DNA of 64,000 nucleotides from Paraburkholderia podalyriae (GCF_014397785.1 NZ_VZQQ01000014.1:124001-188000), one strand, 5' to 3'; shown: positions 45,644 to 53,570, numbered from the stretch's first letter. Notes: generated from the letters alone by a model not told the origin. Numbers and translations are program-made.

Positions 45644-45952
45644 TTACGGCTTACCTTTCAGGGTGAATGGAGCCAGGAGCGACTGCACGTCAATCTGCTG
45701 TCCCTGCAGCAAGAGCAGCCTCGCGTGAAGCACCGTGTTTTCAAGAACCAGTTTCGCGGTGCTCAGCAGGTATAGCGCGTGGATGTCCGACACCGACATA
45801 CCGGCTTCGACCTGGTGATGACGCTCAACGAGAGAGGTCATAACGAGGCGTCTGAGTTCCTGCTCTCCAACTGGAAGGTCCGCGTAGTCAATCGGGTCAT
45901 CGGCTTCGACTTCTCGCAGCATGTCAACAAGCGTTTCTGTGCTCACTTCCAT
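45644..45952 (-). CDS. Hypothetical protein
   Basis: 102 residues starting MEVSTETLVDMLREVEADDP, with GGAG seven bases before the ATG. Acidic, helical, with 'AGMSVSDIHALYLLSTAKLV' and 'LENTVLHARLLLLQGQQIDV'. No family recognised. Convergent with the H-NS gene. Confidence 0.6.
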   Translation of the reverse strand: MEVSTETLVDMLREVEADDPIDYADLPVGEQELRRLVMTSLVERHHQVEAGMSVSDIHALYLLSTAKLVLENTVLHARLLLLQGQQIDVQSLLAPFTLKGKP

Positions 45953-46351
45953 GTGTCGGCTCCACGTTGTCGGTTAGGACCAGCATAGGCAAACTGCGTC
46001 ATTCAGCGCTCTCAGACTACCGGTTCTGACCGCGGTAATCCAGCCTGAAAGAAGCCGCCTCCGGCTTGCTTGTCGAGGCTCCTGCATACCTGTGGAACAC
46101 TCGCCTGTGGTCGTGATAATGGCGGTGATAGACATCGAGACTATGACCACCGCGCGTCAGCACATGAAACACGTTTTTACCCCGCGAGCTCGCATAGTCG
46201 CTGACGCGATGTACGCCCCGATAGCCAGGTAGGACAACCGAGCTGGGTAGCCAGGTCGCTCAAGTCCGTGGCTGCGAAGTCCCAGGCCTGTTCCGCATGC
46301 AGGTCGCTCGCGGTCTATGGCGGCTCTTCGTCAGCGCCATTCCAGTTTTCG
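45953..46351. other. No gene supported
   Basis: A minus-strand frame here ('GKNVFHVLTRGGHSLDVYHR') stays open for about 240 bases but lacks a start codon; it might be an old gene fragment. Nothing else. Confidence 0.3.
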
Positions 46352-46531
46352 TCACAGCGGCAGCCGACCCTTCAGGTCGGCTCCGCTCCCGTCGGCCTCG
46401 GATTCTTCCTCTTCTATCTGTGCGCGGGCTTGCTCCCAATACTCGTCGGCGCGACCGTCGGGGCTGCCGTCTTTTTCCCAGAGTTCGTAGGCCCGTACAC
46501 GAATCTTCTCTTCCCGCGAAACGTTGTCCAT
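46352..46531 (-). CDS. DUF2934 small protein, second copy
   Basis: 59 residues, MDNVSREEKIRVRAYELWEK then 'DGSPDGRADEYWEQARAQIE' and an acidic tail. It has a GGAGGATTGAGC stretch before the ATG. It is nearly the same protein as at 7127-7306 (same length, same N-terminus). Role unknown. Confidence 0.88.
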   Translation of the reverse strand: MDNVSREEKIRVRAYELWEKDGSPDGRADEYWEQARAQIEEEESEADGSGADLKGRLPL

Positions 46532-46832
46532 TGCTCAATCCTCCAGAGATTTTTCGCGAGCAGCTACTCGTGAAGTTGCTCGCGTGCCAGTTTCACAGCG
46601 GAAGGTGAAAGCGTCGATGCGAGCAGACAGACCCACGCCGACGAACGGGTCGAAGCAATTGGCGTCCGGGTCATGCGTGATGACGCCACCGCGCGCTTCG
46701 CATTGACTTCCAATCTCCGCGCTGAGTGGCGGATTCTGCTTTTTCGACAGGCGCTCTTGCTCGACTCCACCTTGAACGCACGATGCTTGACGCGCCGGCG
46801 CCGTAGGCGGCAAAGAGACAGACTATCTCCTG

Positions 46833-47035
46833 GACTGGTTTGATATTCGCAGCTTGCTTGCCCTTCGGCCCTATCTTCACGTCGAAACTGACCTTCTGAT
46901 TCTCTTGCAGCGACTTGAATGCTTCTGCGCTGATTTCGAAAAATGAGCGAAAAGGTCTTCACCGCTGCCATCCGGCGTGATGAAACCCAAACCCTTCGCA
47001 GCATTGAACCACTTTACGGTACCGGTTGCCATCAT
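46833..47035 (-). pseudogene. Cold-shock protein, frameshifted
   Basis: Starts MATGTVKWFNAAKGLGFITP and proceeds to 'DLFAHFS', then shifts frame. In the second frame it continues 'KIGPKGKQAANIKPV' but without the family's stop, running on. The missing G falls near 46938 in a TCG(G)AAATC context. RNP1 is altered (KGLGFI). Divergent from the hfq gene at 47101, with 65 bases between. Confidence 0.85.
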
Positions 47036-47047
47036 TGTGTCCAAAAT

Positions 47048-47630
47048 CGAAATGGCTGGCGGCTTCAGGTATCGCCGGTACAATCCAAGGACCTATCGCT
47101 GTGACTTCGAACATGGCCGAACGCCCAAGCGTACAAGACGATTTTTTGCAGATGCTCCTGAACGACAAGACCACCGTAAACGTGTTCCTCGTGAACGGCA
47201 TCAGACTGAGCGGTCAACTGGCCGCCTTTGACCAGTTTGTAGTTCTGCTCGAGTCTGGTCCGGGTGCGCAACTTGTTTTCAAACATGCCATTTCGACCGT
47301 GCTGCCGGCCAATGGCAGGAGCCAGGCACGTGACCCGACCGAGGTGCCAGTGAGTGGCGACAAGCCGGAGCGCGTGCGAGGCCGTGTCCGATGAGAACTG
47401 CCATGACATGCTGTCGCCTACGCTTGACCTGCGCATAGCCAGACGACGTCCACGTCGAGAAGTTCAGAGAGGCGCGCACAATCCGTGCTCTTCGGAACGG
47501 TAACTCCGGCGCGCCAAAGGGTCACCTCGTGTTCCGATACGCCGAGTGACCTGGCCACCCGACCGGAGGACACCTTGGCGCGCTTGATGGTCATGTCCAG
47601 TCGTGCAGCGAAGGCCCGCCTGGAGCCGTT
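47048..47630. repeat. Inverted segmental duplication, copy 1 (hfq-HTH)
   Basis: This block (hfq 5' region, hfq, the intergenic piece with CAGCATGTCATG, and most of the HTH gene) matches 52676-53245 in inverted order. The intergenic parts align too, so the duplication is of DNA, not just of genes. One copy has a truncated HTH gene. Confidence 0.85.
47101..47394 (+). CDS. hfq: Hfq-like RNA chaperone, paralogue 1
   Basis: 97 residues from the GTG at 47101 (AAGGA ten bases ahead); ATG at 47113 is an alternative. Sm1/Hfq core: 'SVQDDFLQMLLNDKTTVNVF' with Gln and Asp of the proximal face, 'LVNGIRLSGQLAAFDQFVVL' and the Sm2 motif 'VFKHAISTVLPA', where the usual Tyr of Y-K-H is Phe. The C-terminal tail is basic. 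Hfq forms hexamers that pair small RNAs with mRNAs. No hflX follows, so this is an accessory copy. It converges with the HTH gene at 47418 and lies in a duplicated block. Confidence 0.92.
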   Translation: MTSNMAERPSVQDDFLQMLLNDKTTVNVFLVNGIRLSGQLAAFDQFVVLLESGPGAQLVFKHAISTVLPANGRSQARDPTEVPVSGDKPERVRGRVR

Positions 47631-47681
47631 GTGTTGGAGAGTGCCTTGCAGATGTGCATCAAGATTCAGACGACGATTCAT
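47418..47681 (-). CDS. Small HTH regulator (YdaS/Cro-like)
   Basis: 87 residues. The N-terminal 25 residues are unrelated; then 'ARLDMTIKRAKVSSGRVARS' and 'LGVSEHEVTLWRAGVTVPKS' form an HTH and 'CARLSELLDVDVVWLCAG' ends the domain, a pattern also seen in 51476 and in the remnant at 52676. Start at the ATG 47681; a TTG three codons upstream is closer to GGAG. Probably DNA-binding. It converges on hfq paralogue 1. Confidence 0.75.
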   Translation of the reverse strand: MNRRLNLDAHLQGTLQHNGSRRAFAARLDMTIKRAKVSSGRVARSLGVSEHEVTLWRAGVTVPKSTDCARLSELLDVDVVWLCAGQA

Positions 47682-47690
47682 GACGTGCAA

Positions 47691-48503
47691 TGCTCCGTGT
47701 AACTCATCGTGACCAAACCTACGTACTTCAGGCTACGAAGGTGTGACACGACTTCGAGGATGATGCTTGCGGTCGAACGCCATCACCCGGGCTGGCATGT
47801 CGTTCGCGTGAACTTCACTGCACCTGAACGCCCGTTGCGGCGCGTCTTCCCCGCTCTGCGTTAACGTTTTAAATGCCCGGTGTAATCGACCCGGATGCCG
47901 TTTTCCTATCCCCGTACACGGCCAGAAGTCACTCCGCCGCTTTCTTCAAGTGAAGTAGCAGCGCAATGACAACGCTCACAGACGTAGGTCCGTCTGAAAA
48001 AACTTACTCGAAGGTCGGCACCTGTTCGTGCATCACCGGCTTTGGTCACCCGCGGGTCCCGGAAGTTCCACTGGCGAAATATCTGCTTGCGTGGAAAAGA
48101 GCGGCGTGCTGTTCCACGACCTCGTCACACAACGCGATGATGGTCTCCGGCGAAAGCGCCATCGCAATAAGGGCGCAGACGCATCCAGCCGGTGGCGGCG
48201 ACAGAAAAAACACCCTTCTTCAAGGGTGCCCCAGATAGGCAGATTCAATTGGCGCCCCGACCGCTACCGTCCTGTAATCGAATTTTCGTCGTTTGCAGCT
48301 CCTGCATCTGTCGACGTCGGCAGAGCACCCTTACGCAGCCCAGCGCGGAGGATGTTGTACGGGCTCGCGGCCGAGACCAATACGCCTGCGGAGCCGGTGT
48401 CGAAAATGCAGCCGACCCGGGAGCTTCCAGACGACGCGCTTCATCAGTTGGTCACCGTTGCCGAACATGCTGGGCGTTGGGCATACATCTTCTGGAGGCG
48501 AAT
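47691..48503. other. Gap holding a minus-strand terminator
   Basis: About 800 bases with no supported protein gene. The stem-loop at 48211-48228 is listed separately and hints at a minus-strand transcript. Confidence 0.4.
48205..48228 (-). terminator. Rho-independent terminator without an obvious gene
   Basis: Read on the minus strand: CACCCTT, loop GAAG, AAGGGTG, then TTTTTT. A strong terminator with no minus-strand gene upstream of it; the only gene above is the plus-strand phasin. It may end a small or antisense RNA starting within 48230-48500. Confidence 0.75.
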
Positions 48504-49085
48504 ATGAGTGATTTTCAGGGACAGGCTGTTACAGCCCAGCAAGCCAATCTTGACTTCTTTTTCGGGCTGGCCAGCAAAATGCTCGAGGGCGAGGAAAAGC
48601 TCGTCAGACTGAATCTGGATACGGCGAGAACGACGCTTGCCGATTGGCACCAACGCGAGCAGGACGGGCTGGCGAAAAAGGACCGACAGGAAGTTACCGG
48701 TCTGCAGGACGCGCTGGCGCTGCACTCGGCGGAGAAGGTCCTGAAGTACGAACGTCAGGTTGCGGAGATTGCCTCGACCACGCAAACGCAGCTGGCAGAG
48801 GTCGTCAATGCGCGGTACCAGGAGGTCAGCCGCCAGGTTCAATCGTTCATCGAGAATTTCGCGCAAAGCGCCCCGGTCGGCTCCGAAGCCACAATCGCAT
48901 TTCTGAAACAAGCCATCACGCTGGCCGACACCACTCAGGAAAGCGTGCAAAAGGCCACGAAGCAGGCAGTCGAAGTCGCGCAAAGTAACCTGGACGCCGC
49001 AACAAAAGCCGCATCGGAGGTGACCGAAGCGGCTGACGAGGTAGTCGATAAGGCAGCAAAAGCGGCGAAGGCGGCGAAGCAATAA
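48504..49085 (+). CDS. Phasin family protein
   Basis: 193 residues, almost all helical: 'GQAVTAQQANLDFFFGLASK', 'EEKLVRLNLDTARTTLADWH', a long amphipathic middle ('EIASTTQTQLAEVVNARYQE') and an Ala/Lys end 'VVDKAAKAAKAAKQ'. Phasins coat polyhydroxyalkanoate granules. GGAGG seven bases before ATG. No pha synthesis gene is adjacent, so it is a stand-alone copy. The terminator-like hairpin at 49292 may end the transcript. Confidence 0.88.
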   Translation: MSDFQGQAVTAQQANLDFFFGLASKMLEGEEKLVRLNLDTARTTLADWHQREQDGLAKKDRQEVTGLQDALALHSAEKVLKYERQVAEIASTTQTQLAEVVNARYQEVSRQVQSFIENFAQSAPVGSEATIAFLKQAITLADTTQESVQKATKQAVEVAQSNLDAATKAASEVTEAADEVVDKAAKAAKAAKQ

Positions 49086-49291
49086 TTTGAAGGGACGTTG
49101 AACCCGTGGTCGCGCGGCAAGGAGCTAACGTGCTGGCCACACACTGCGACCTGGCCGCTACCGGACAAGCCCAGTTCCCGTGAGCGCTGGTCGGTCGTTC
49201 GGGCGCACGTCATGTCCGCCGACGTCTGTTACCAGGCTCGCGCCGGGACCAACGCACCCGAGGAGACCGTGTCACGGCACATAGCTGAAGA

Positions 49292-49321
49292 AAGAATGGT
49301 CCACTGGGGCGGACCATTCTT
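49292..49321 (+). terminator. Perfect hairpin, probable terminator downstream of the phasin
   Basis: AAGAATGGTCC, loop ACTGGGGC, GGACCATTCTT followed by TG: 11-base perfect stem about 200 bases after the phasin stop. Only a short T-tail. Confidence 0.6.
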
Positions 49322-49349
49322 GTGCATGTCAGCGAGTCGCGCTGAGGTG

Positions 49350-49409
49350 TCAGCTGGGATAGATTTTTGCCGCCTGCTTACCCTTCGGGCCTTGCTTCAC
49401 GTCAAAGCT
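49350..49409 (-). pseudogene. Cold-shock protein C-terminal fragment (last 20 codons)
   Basis: On the minus strand: SFDVKQGPKGKQAAKIYPS and TGA. Again the last 20 codons of a csp gene, as at 9152-9211, with the final four residues altered. No upstream csp sequence. Confidence 0.82.
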
Positions 49410-49484
49410 TCAGGCGGTCGGCAATTCAGGTAGTGCTGACTCGCGTCGTCGTGCGTTCTTTCTTCAACGCCGTGGGAGGTAAGC

Positions 49485-49724
49485 ATGCGCGGTGCGGCAG
49501 TTGACGTGCGTTTCGACAGCACGCATTTGCTTCTGGACCTGTCCGACGGTCGGGCTGTCCGATTCCCATTGAACTGGTTTCCTGTTCTGGAGATAGCAAC
49601 GCCAGCTGAGCGCGAACAATTTGCTATCTCGATGGACCGTCAGCAGTTGTTCTGGCCTCAGATCGATGAGGATGTGAACGTGTCTGCGCTGCTTGCCCTT
49701 CTGTCTGATACGGCACGTCGCTAG
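49485..49724 (+). CDS. DUF2442 domain protein
   Basis: 79 residues with GGGAGG ahead of the ATG. 'VRFDSTHLLLDLSDGRAVRF' with 'PLNWFPVLEIATPAEREQFA' and 'LFWPQIDEDVNVSALLA' is the DUF2442 pattern, small beta-rich proteins that often pair with toxins or integrases. No partner (DUF4160) is visible next to it. Intact. Confidence 0.88.
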   Translation: MRGAAVDVRFDSTHLLLDLSDGRAVRFPLNWFPVLEIATPAEREQFAISMDRQQLFWPQIDEDVNVSALLALLSDTARR

Positions 49725-49819
49725 CGCCTTTGAAGGACTTTGCGGCTCCTGCGTGGCACCGGAGCGGTGTCGCTTTACATCGCGTGAGCGGACGTTCAAT
49801 TATTTGTTGGGGAGATGCC

Positions 49820-50241
49820 ATGGAACGAATCGGAAACACCGGAATTCTGTTCATGGCGGGCTTTGGTCCAACCGTTCGTGATGTGGGGGCAAGCCGCCAG
49901 CTCTACGGCGAGAACCTCGGCATCCCCTTCAAAGAGGAAAGCTAACTTCATACGGAAGCTCTGAAGGGCGCAAAAAGTTTTGCCCTGTGGCCACTTTCTC
50001 AGGCGGCGCAGTCGTGTTTTGGCAAGGACTCCTCGCCCGACGACATTCCTGCTCCGCAAGCCTGGCTCGAGTTTGATGTTGATAGTGTCGAAAAGGCAAC
50101 GGCGGAGCTTGAATCGCGAGGACATCGAATGCCCGTCAGGAGCAGGAAAGAGCCTTGGGGCAGACGGTGAGTCTTTTCATATCACCCGAAGGACTACTGG
50201 TCGGTATCACTTTCACGCCGGGGATGGGAGAAGAAAGGTAG
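49820..50241 (+). pseudogene. Glyoxalase/VOC family protein, nonsense plus frameshift
   Basis: From MERIGNTGILFMAGFGPTVR through 'VGASRQLYGENLGIPFKEES' to a TAA at 49943-49945 where a Tyr is expected. The same frame continues 'LHTEALKGAKSFALWPLSQA' and 'AWLEFDVDSVEKATAELESR', then a missing G near 50165 shifts to 'VSLFISPEGLLVGITFTPGM'. This is one VOC domain. Two independent lesions show true decay. Confidence 0.85.
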
Positions 50242-50773
50242 CGTCGATTGTGCACAAATGAAGCAGCAAGGCGTCCAGCACGACGAGGCTCGTGTTGCGC
50301 AGTTCAGCATCTTCCGTCCGGCGAGGCCGCGACTCGCCTGCTTCCGTCAGCGAACGCCCGTCGGAAGCCGCGCGTCGTCGGCGTGGTCGGGCGGCCCAGA
50401 AATACTGAACCAGGACTTTTCGTTTAGTAACGCATCCCACCGTCCGCCGGTGCGAGGAAATCCGGAGGATAGCGGTTCTCAGCGGAAACGGACGGTTCGT
50501 CGCGCGAAGTTTCCATGACGTGAAAGGCGTGTTATCAGTTTTACTGGGGCGGCTAAATAATTCTGGCGACGGATGTGCGTCAACGTACATACATAATAAT
50601 TCTGGGAGTGCCGTCGCCAAACTCACGGACGTTCGTGCTGGTATTTTTAAGCTAAACGCCTAGTGGAGTTGGGTGTAAGCATTTAACATACGTAAGCCCT
50701 CCAGAACAATTAGGATAATATAATAATACGAATCAATGTTAACCCGAGTTTTTGGCATTCAAGGAGACATTGA
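50242..50773. other. AT-rich upstream region of the response regulator
   Basis: No gene supported. The last 130 bases are clearly AT-rich and contain the TATAAT at 50719-50724. Confidence 0.4.
50719..50724 (+). promoter_or_regulatory. Possible -10 element
   Basis: A perfect TATAAT 50 bases upstream of the response regulator start, within an AT-rich island. No convincing TTGACA at the usual 16-18 base spacing, so an activator may be needed or the match is chance. Confidence 0.35.
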
Positions 50774-51151
50774 ATGGACGTGCTGGTCGTCGAAGATAAT
50801 GAGGTGGTCGCGGACAGTCTGGCTTTCCTGCTTGACTGCTATGGTCACCGCGCCACCGTGGTGGAAGACGGAGAAAGCGCGCTCTCGCTGCTGTGCTGCC
50901 GCGCTTTCGAACTGGTCCTGCTGGACGAGAACCTGCCCGGAATCAAAGGAAGTGCTGTCGCACTGTCGATTGTCAATACGCCTTTCGCTGACCGGCCCTT
51001 CATGGTCTCCATGACTGGAGACAGTGAGGATGGCGGACTCACGCGGCTTTTCGATGTCTGTCTGCAGAAGCCGTTCTGCCTCGAGGCACTTTTGCAGGTG
51101 ATTGAAGATGCTCAAGGCTGTGGTGATGCGAGCGCTCGCCTGGCCGCCTAG
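50774..51151 (+). CDS. Single-domain response regulator (CheY-like)
   Basis: 125 residues: one receiver domain. 'DVLVVEDNEVVADSLAFLLD' gives the acidic pair, 'FELVLLDENLPGIKG' the phospho-acceptor Asp (about residue 50), 'VSMTGD' the conserved Thr, and 'CLQKPFCLEALLQVIEDA' the Lys-Pro motif. AAGGAG before ATG. No output domain and no histidine kinase adjacent, so it probably relays signals from an unlinked kinase. A receiver-like remnant lies at 54869. Confidence 0.92.
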   Translation: MDVLVVEDNEVVADSLAFLLDCYGHRATVVEDGESALSLLCCRAFELVLLDENLPGIKGSAVALSIVNTPFADRPFMVSMTGDSEDGGLTRLFDVCLQKPFCLEALLQVIEDAQGCGDASARLAA

Positions 51152-51475
51152 GCTGGCAGTGCTTGCTGTCTGATGCAGTTGCCCCAAGGCAGAGCTATAC
51201 GCAAGCCAGGGTTGTGCTCGTCCGGATGGTCTGGACGACCTTTTGTCGTATATGTGCAACGGCAAACGTGAATATTTATTTATTGGTTGGCGCCACTGCA
51301 CACGCGAAGGAATAGTTGTTCTCGCAACTATAACGCCAACCACAGTGGCATCCGGCGTGCCGGCGAAAAGCCAACATGGCGTCATGAGGCCGTCATGACA
51401 AATACGTAGATTCGGCCGGCACCGAAATAACCGGTGTTGAATTGCAAAAAATATATCTGAGGGACGTTAGTTAAG
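51152..51475. other. Intergenic region
   Basis: About 320 bases, AT-rich toward the end. No gene seen; presumably the promoter of the HTH gene at 51476. Confidence 0.35.
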
Positions 51476-51748
51476 ATGAATCCACATACCCAAAGTATCG
51501 GTCATCTCGAGCGCAGTGTCGGCAATGACCGCCTGACGCGCGCCCTGGCCGCACGCCTCGACAGGGCATTGACACGCGCCGGCATCAGTTCGGCACGCGC
51601 AGCGAAGTGGCTGGGTGTGAGCGAATATGACGTGCAATATTGGCGACGCGGAATCACCGTGCCGCCGCTGAACGCTTGTACGCGCCTCGCCGCCGTCCTC
51701 CATCTCGATGTTCACTGGCTTTGCACGGGGCAGCCTCCGGTCGCCTGA
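51476..51748 (+). CDS. Small HTH regulator, paralogue of 47418
   Basis: 90 residues. 'ALAARLDRALTRAGISSARA' and 'AKWLGVSEYDVQYWRRGITV' are the HTH, and 'CTRLAAVLHLDVHWLCTGQP' the end; the same frame of conserved residues as in 47418-47681 (ARLD, SS.R, LGVSE, W.RG.TVP, C.RL, DV.WLC.GQ). DNA-binding, target unknown. It lies upstream of the intact csp gene, about 210 bases away. Confidence 0.8.
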   Translation: MNPHTQSIGHLERSVGNDRLTRALAARLDRALTRAGISSARAAKWLGVSEYDVQYWRRGITVPPLNACTRLAAVLHLDVHWLCTGQPPVA

Positions 51749-51963
51749 TTCGCAGTTCGCGGGAAACGCGGGCCAGGGGAGTTTGTGCTCCGTGGATTCC
51801 CGTACGTTCTGAAGTTCGCAGCCCGGTACTGGGCCGGTCGCGCACATCGACGACCGATGTGACTCGCGAAGACAGTGTCAGCGTGGTGAGACTCTTCCTC
51901 CTGATTCGCGCGCTGTGAAATCCAGCAAACGCGAATGCGACATTAAACTTTTGTGGAATGAAT

Positions 51964-52167
51964 ATGGCAACCGGAACAGTAAAGTGGTTTAACGACGCCA
52001 AGGGCTTCGGCTTTATCACGCCGGACGACGGCGGAGAAGACCTGTTCGCCCACTTCTCTGAGGTTCAGGGCAGCGGCTTCAAATCATTGCAGGAGAATCA
52101 GAAGGTCAGCTTCGACGTGAAGCAGGGGCCGAAGGGCAAGCAGGCTGCCAACATCAAGCCGCTGTAA
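51964..52167 (+). CDS. cspA: Cold-shock protein (CspA family), second intact copy
   Basis: 67 residues, MATGTVKWFNDAKGFGFITP, then 'DLFAHFSEVQGSGFKSLQEN' and 'GPKGKQAANIKPL'. RNP1 and RNP2 intact. Only a few residues differ from 6623-6826. The second ATG is the family start. Upstream HTH gene 51476 might regulate it. Confidence 0.95.
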   Translation: MATGTVKWFNDAKGFGFITPDDGGEDLFAHFSEVQGSGFKSLQENQKVSFDVKQGPKGKQAANIKPL

Positions 52168-52253
52168 CAAGCCCGACGCTTGCCTCGTCGCGATGAATGG
52201 GACGTTACGCGGCCCGTTTTGCAAAACGTACGGACAACCAGCTGGAGACCGGC

Positions 52254-52589
52254 ATGTGCGATGTGCCGCATATCGAACCCTCGTCCTACCAGGGTACCCG
52301 CAAGACGTTGCGCTTTCTCGCACGCGACGCCCGAAATCCTGGCGCAGCCCTGGTTTACTGGCTGGGTGTGAGAGAACCTTCATTGGAGTCCAGCTTCTTC
52401 CACGCCATGCAGAAGTACGGTCCGCTGATGCAGCTGGTTCTGCCCGATGAACGTCCAGGCGTCTTCGTGAAACGGGACGCCGTTCAAAAAGTCCAGGATT
52501 CCGGAGTTGTAAAGCGACTCGTTTTCAAGGACGAGTCATCGCTCGACGTTCGATATGACGGGCCGTGCCGCGACCTCTTTAACGAGTGA
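52254..52589 (+). CDS. Hypothetical protein
   Basis: 111 residues starting MCDVPHIEPSSYQGTRKTLR at an ATG preceded by GGAGA. Basic, with 'ARDARNPGAALVYWLGVREP' and 'VLPDERPGVFVKRDAVQKVQ'. No family recognised. It sits between csp and the truncated HTH remnant. Confidence 0.55.
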   Translation: MCDVPHIEPSSYQGTRKTLRFLARDARNPGAALVYWLGVREPSLESSFFHAMQKYGPLMQLVLPDERPGVFVKRDAVQKVQDSGVVKRLVFKDESSLDVRYDGPCRDLFNE

Positions 52590-52675
52590 ATGACGCTGGC
52601 GTGCCTCTGTTGTCGCGGGAGACGGATAGCGTCCGTGAATACGGCAACGGAACGGTGATGCGACTTCGCAGCTAG

Positions 52676-52894
52676 CGGCGCCATTGTTCCAGGCGAGCCT
52701 TCGCTGCACGGCTGGACATGACCATCAAGCGCGCAAAGGTTACTTCCAGTCGGGTGGCCAGGTCGGTCGGCGTACCGGAACGCGACGTGACCCTTTGGCG
52801 CGCCGGAGTTATCGTTCCGAAGAGTACGGATTGTGCGCGCCTGTCTGACCTTCCCGACGTGGACGTCGCCTGGCTATGCGCAGGCCAGGCGTAG
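52676..52894 (+). pseudogene. Truncated HTH regulator, copy of 47418
   Basis: The plus frame 'ARLDMTIKRAKVTSSRVARS', 'VGVPERDVTLWRAGVIVPKS' and 'CARLSDLPDVDVAWLCAG' is the same protein as 47418-47681 minus its first about 20 residues; an in-frame TAG precedes the homology. An internal ATG at 52718 might still initiate a 58-residue form. Confidence 0.78.
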
Positions 52895-52932
52895 ACCACA
52901 GCATGTCATGACAGCTCTCATCGGACGCGAAC

Positions 52933-53196
52933 TCACAAGTTGTTCGGCTTGTCCCGATTCACCGCCGCGCCGGAACCGCGTGCCGGGGCCCTGCCATTAA
53001 CCGGCATCACGGTCGAAATGGCATGTTTGTAGACAAGTTGCACGCCTGCGTCAGACTCCAGCAGCACTGCAAACTGGTCAAAGCCGGCCAGTTGGCCACC
53101 CAGTCTGATACCGTTCACGAGGAACACGTTTACGGTGGTCTTGTCCTTTGCGAGCGTCTGCAGAAAATCGTCCTGTACGCATGGGCGTGCGGTCAT
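52933..53196 (-). CDS. hfq: Hfq-like RNA chaperone, paralogue 2
   Basis: 87 residues from the ATG at 53196. 'VQDDFLQTLAKDKTTVNVFL', 'VNGIRLGGQLAGFDQFAVLL' and 'LVYKHAISTVMPV' with the canonical Y-K-H. The position matching the GTG start of paralogue 1 is CTG here, so translation may be weaker or start at this ATG. The tail ('GSGAAVNRDKPNNL') differs. It faces the truncated HTH gene, mirroring the arrangement at 47101-47690. Confidence 0.9.
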   Translation of the reverse strand: MTARPCVQDDFLQTLAKDKTTVNVFLVNGIRLGGQLAGFDQFAVLLESDAGVQLVYKHAISTVMPVNGRAPARGSGAAVNRDKPNNL

Positions 53197-53272
53197 GTTC
53201 TGGGTCAGAGCGATAGGTCCTTTGATTGTACGGACGATACCTGAAGCCGCGAGCCAGTCGAGCGGAAGTGTG

Positions 53273-53482
53273 TTACCGCGACTCGAGGGCATCGAGGCAT
53301 GCCTGCTCCGTATCGTCCGGATGCAGGTGGCGGTATGCGTCGAACAATTGTGAGCACAGGGTTGCCAATGCAGTGAGATTCACAGCCTGGTCTGCATACT
53401 CGACCTCGCCTGCGTTAAGGACGTCGTCGAGGACGGGAGCCAGGCGACGCAGTTGCCGGAAAGTGGCGGCGTCAAGTTTCAT
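53273..53482 (-). CDS. Small acidic conserved protein, paralogue of 1627
   Basis: 69 residues, MKLDAATFRQLRRLAPVLDD then 'VLNAGEVEYADQAVNLTALA'. It matches the product of 1627-1836 over its whole length. The upstream frame is a continuation without similarity. GAGGAG precedes the ATG. Function unknown. Confidence 0.82.
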   Translation of the reverse strand: MKLDAATFRQLRRLAPVLDDVLNAGEVEYADQAVNLTALATLCSQLFDAYRHLHPDDTEQACLDALESR

Positions 53483-53570
53483 ATCGGAACTCCTCAGCGC
53501 GCAGAGCGCAACCCTAAACTGACTGCGCCCAAGGCGCTGCCCGGTCCCGCCAACTTGCGGGCGTCCCAGT

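Larger units (their letters stand above)
52676..53245. repeat. Inverted segmental duplication, copy 2 (HTH-hfq)
   Basis: Inverted counterpart of 47048-47630. The 'GGCTTCAGGTATCG' beyond the hfq start is shared in both copies and marks one edge. Confidence 0.85.

Noticed and set aside
48444..49082. Long minus-strand open frame opposite the phasin
   Set aside because: It is the antisense shadow of the phasin gene; Leu/Arg/Gly-rich with no domain, and the plus-strand product is a clear family member.
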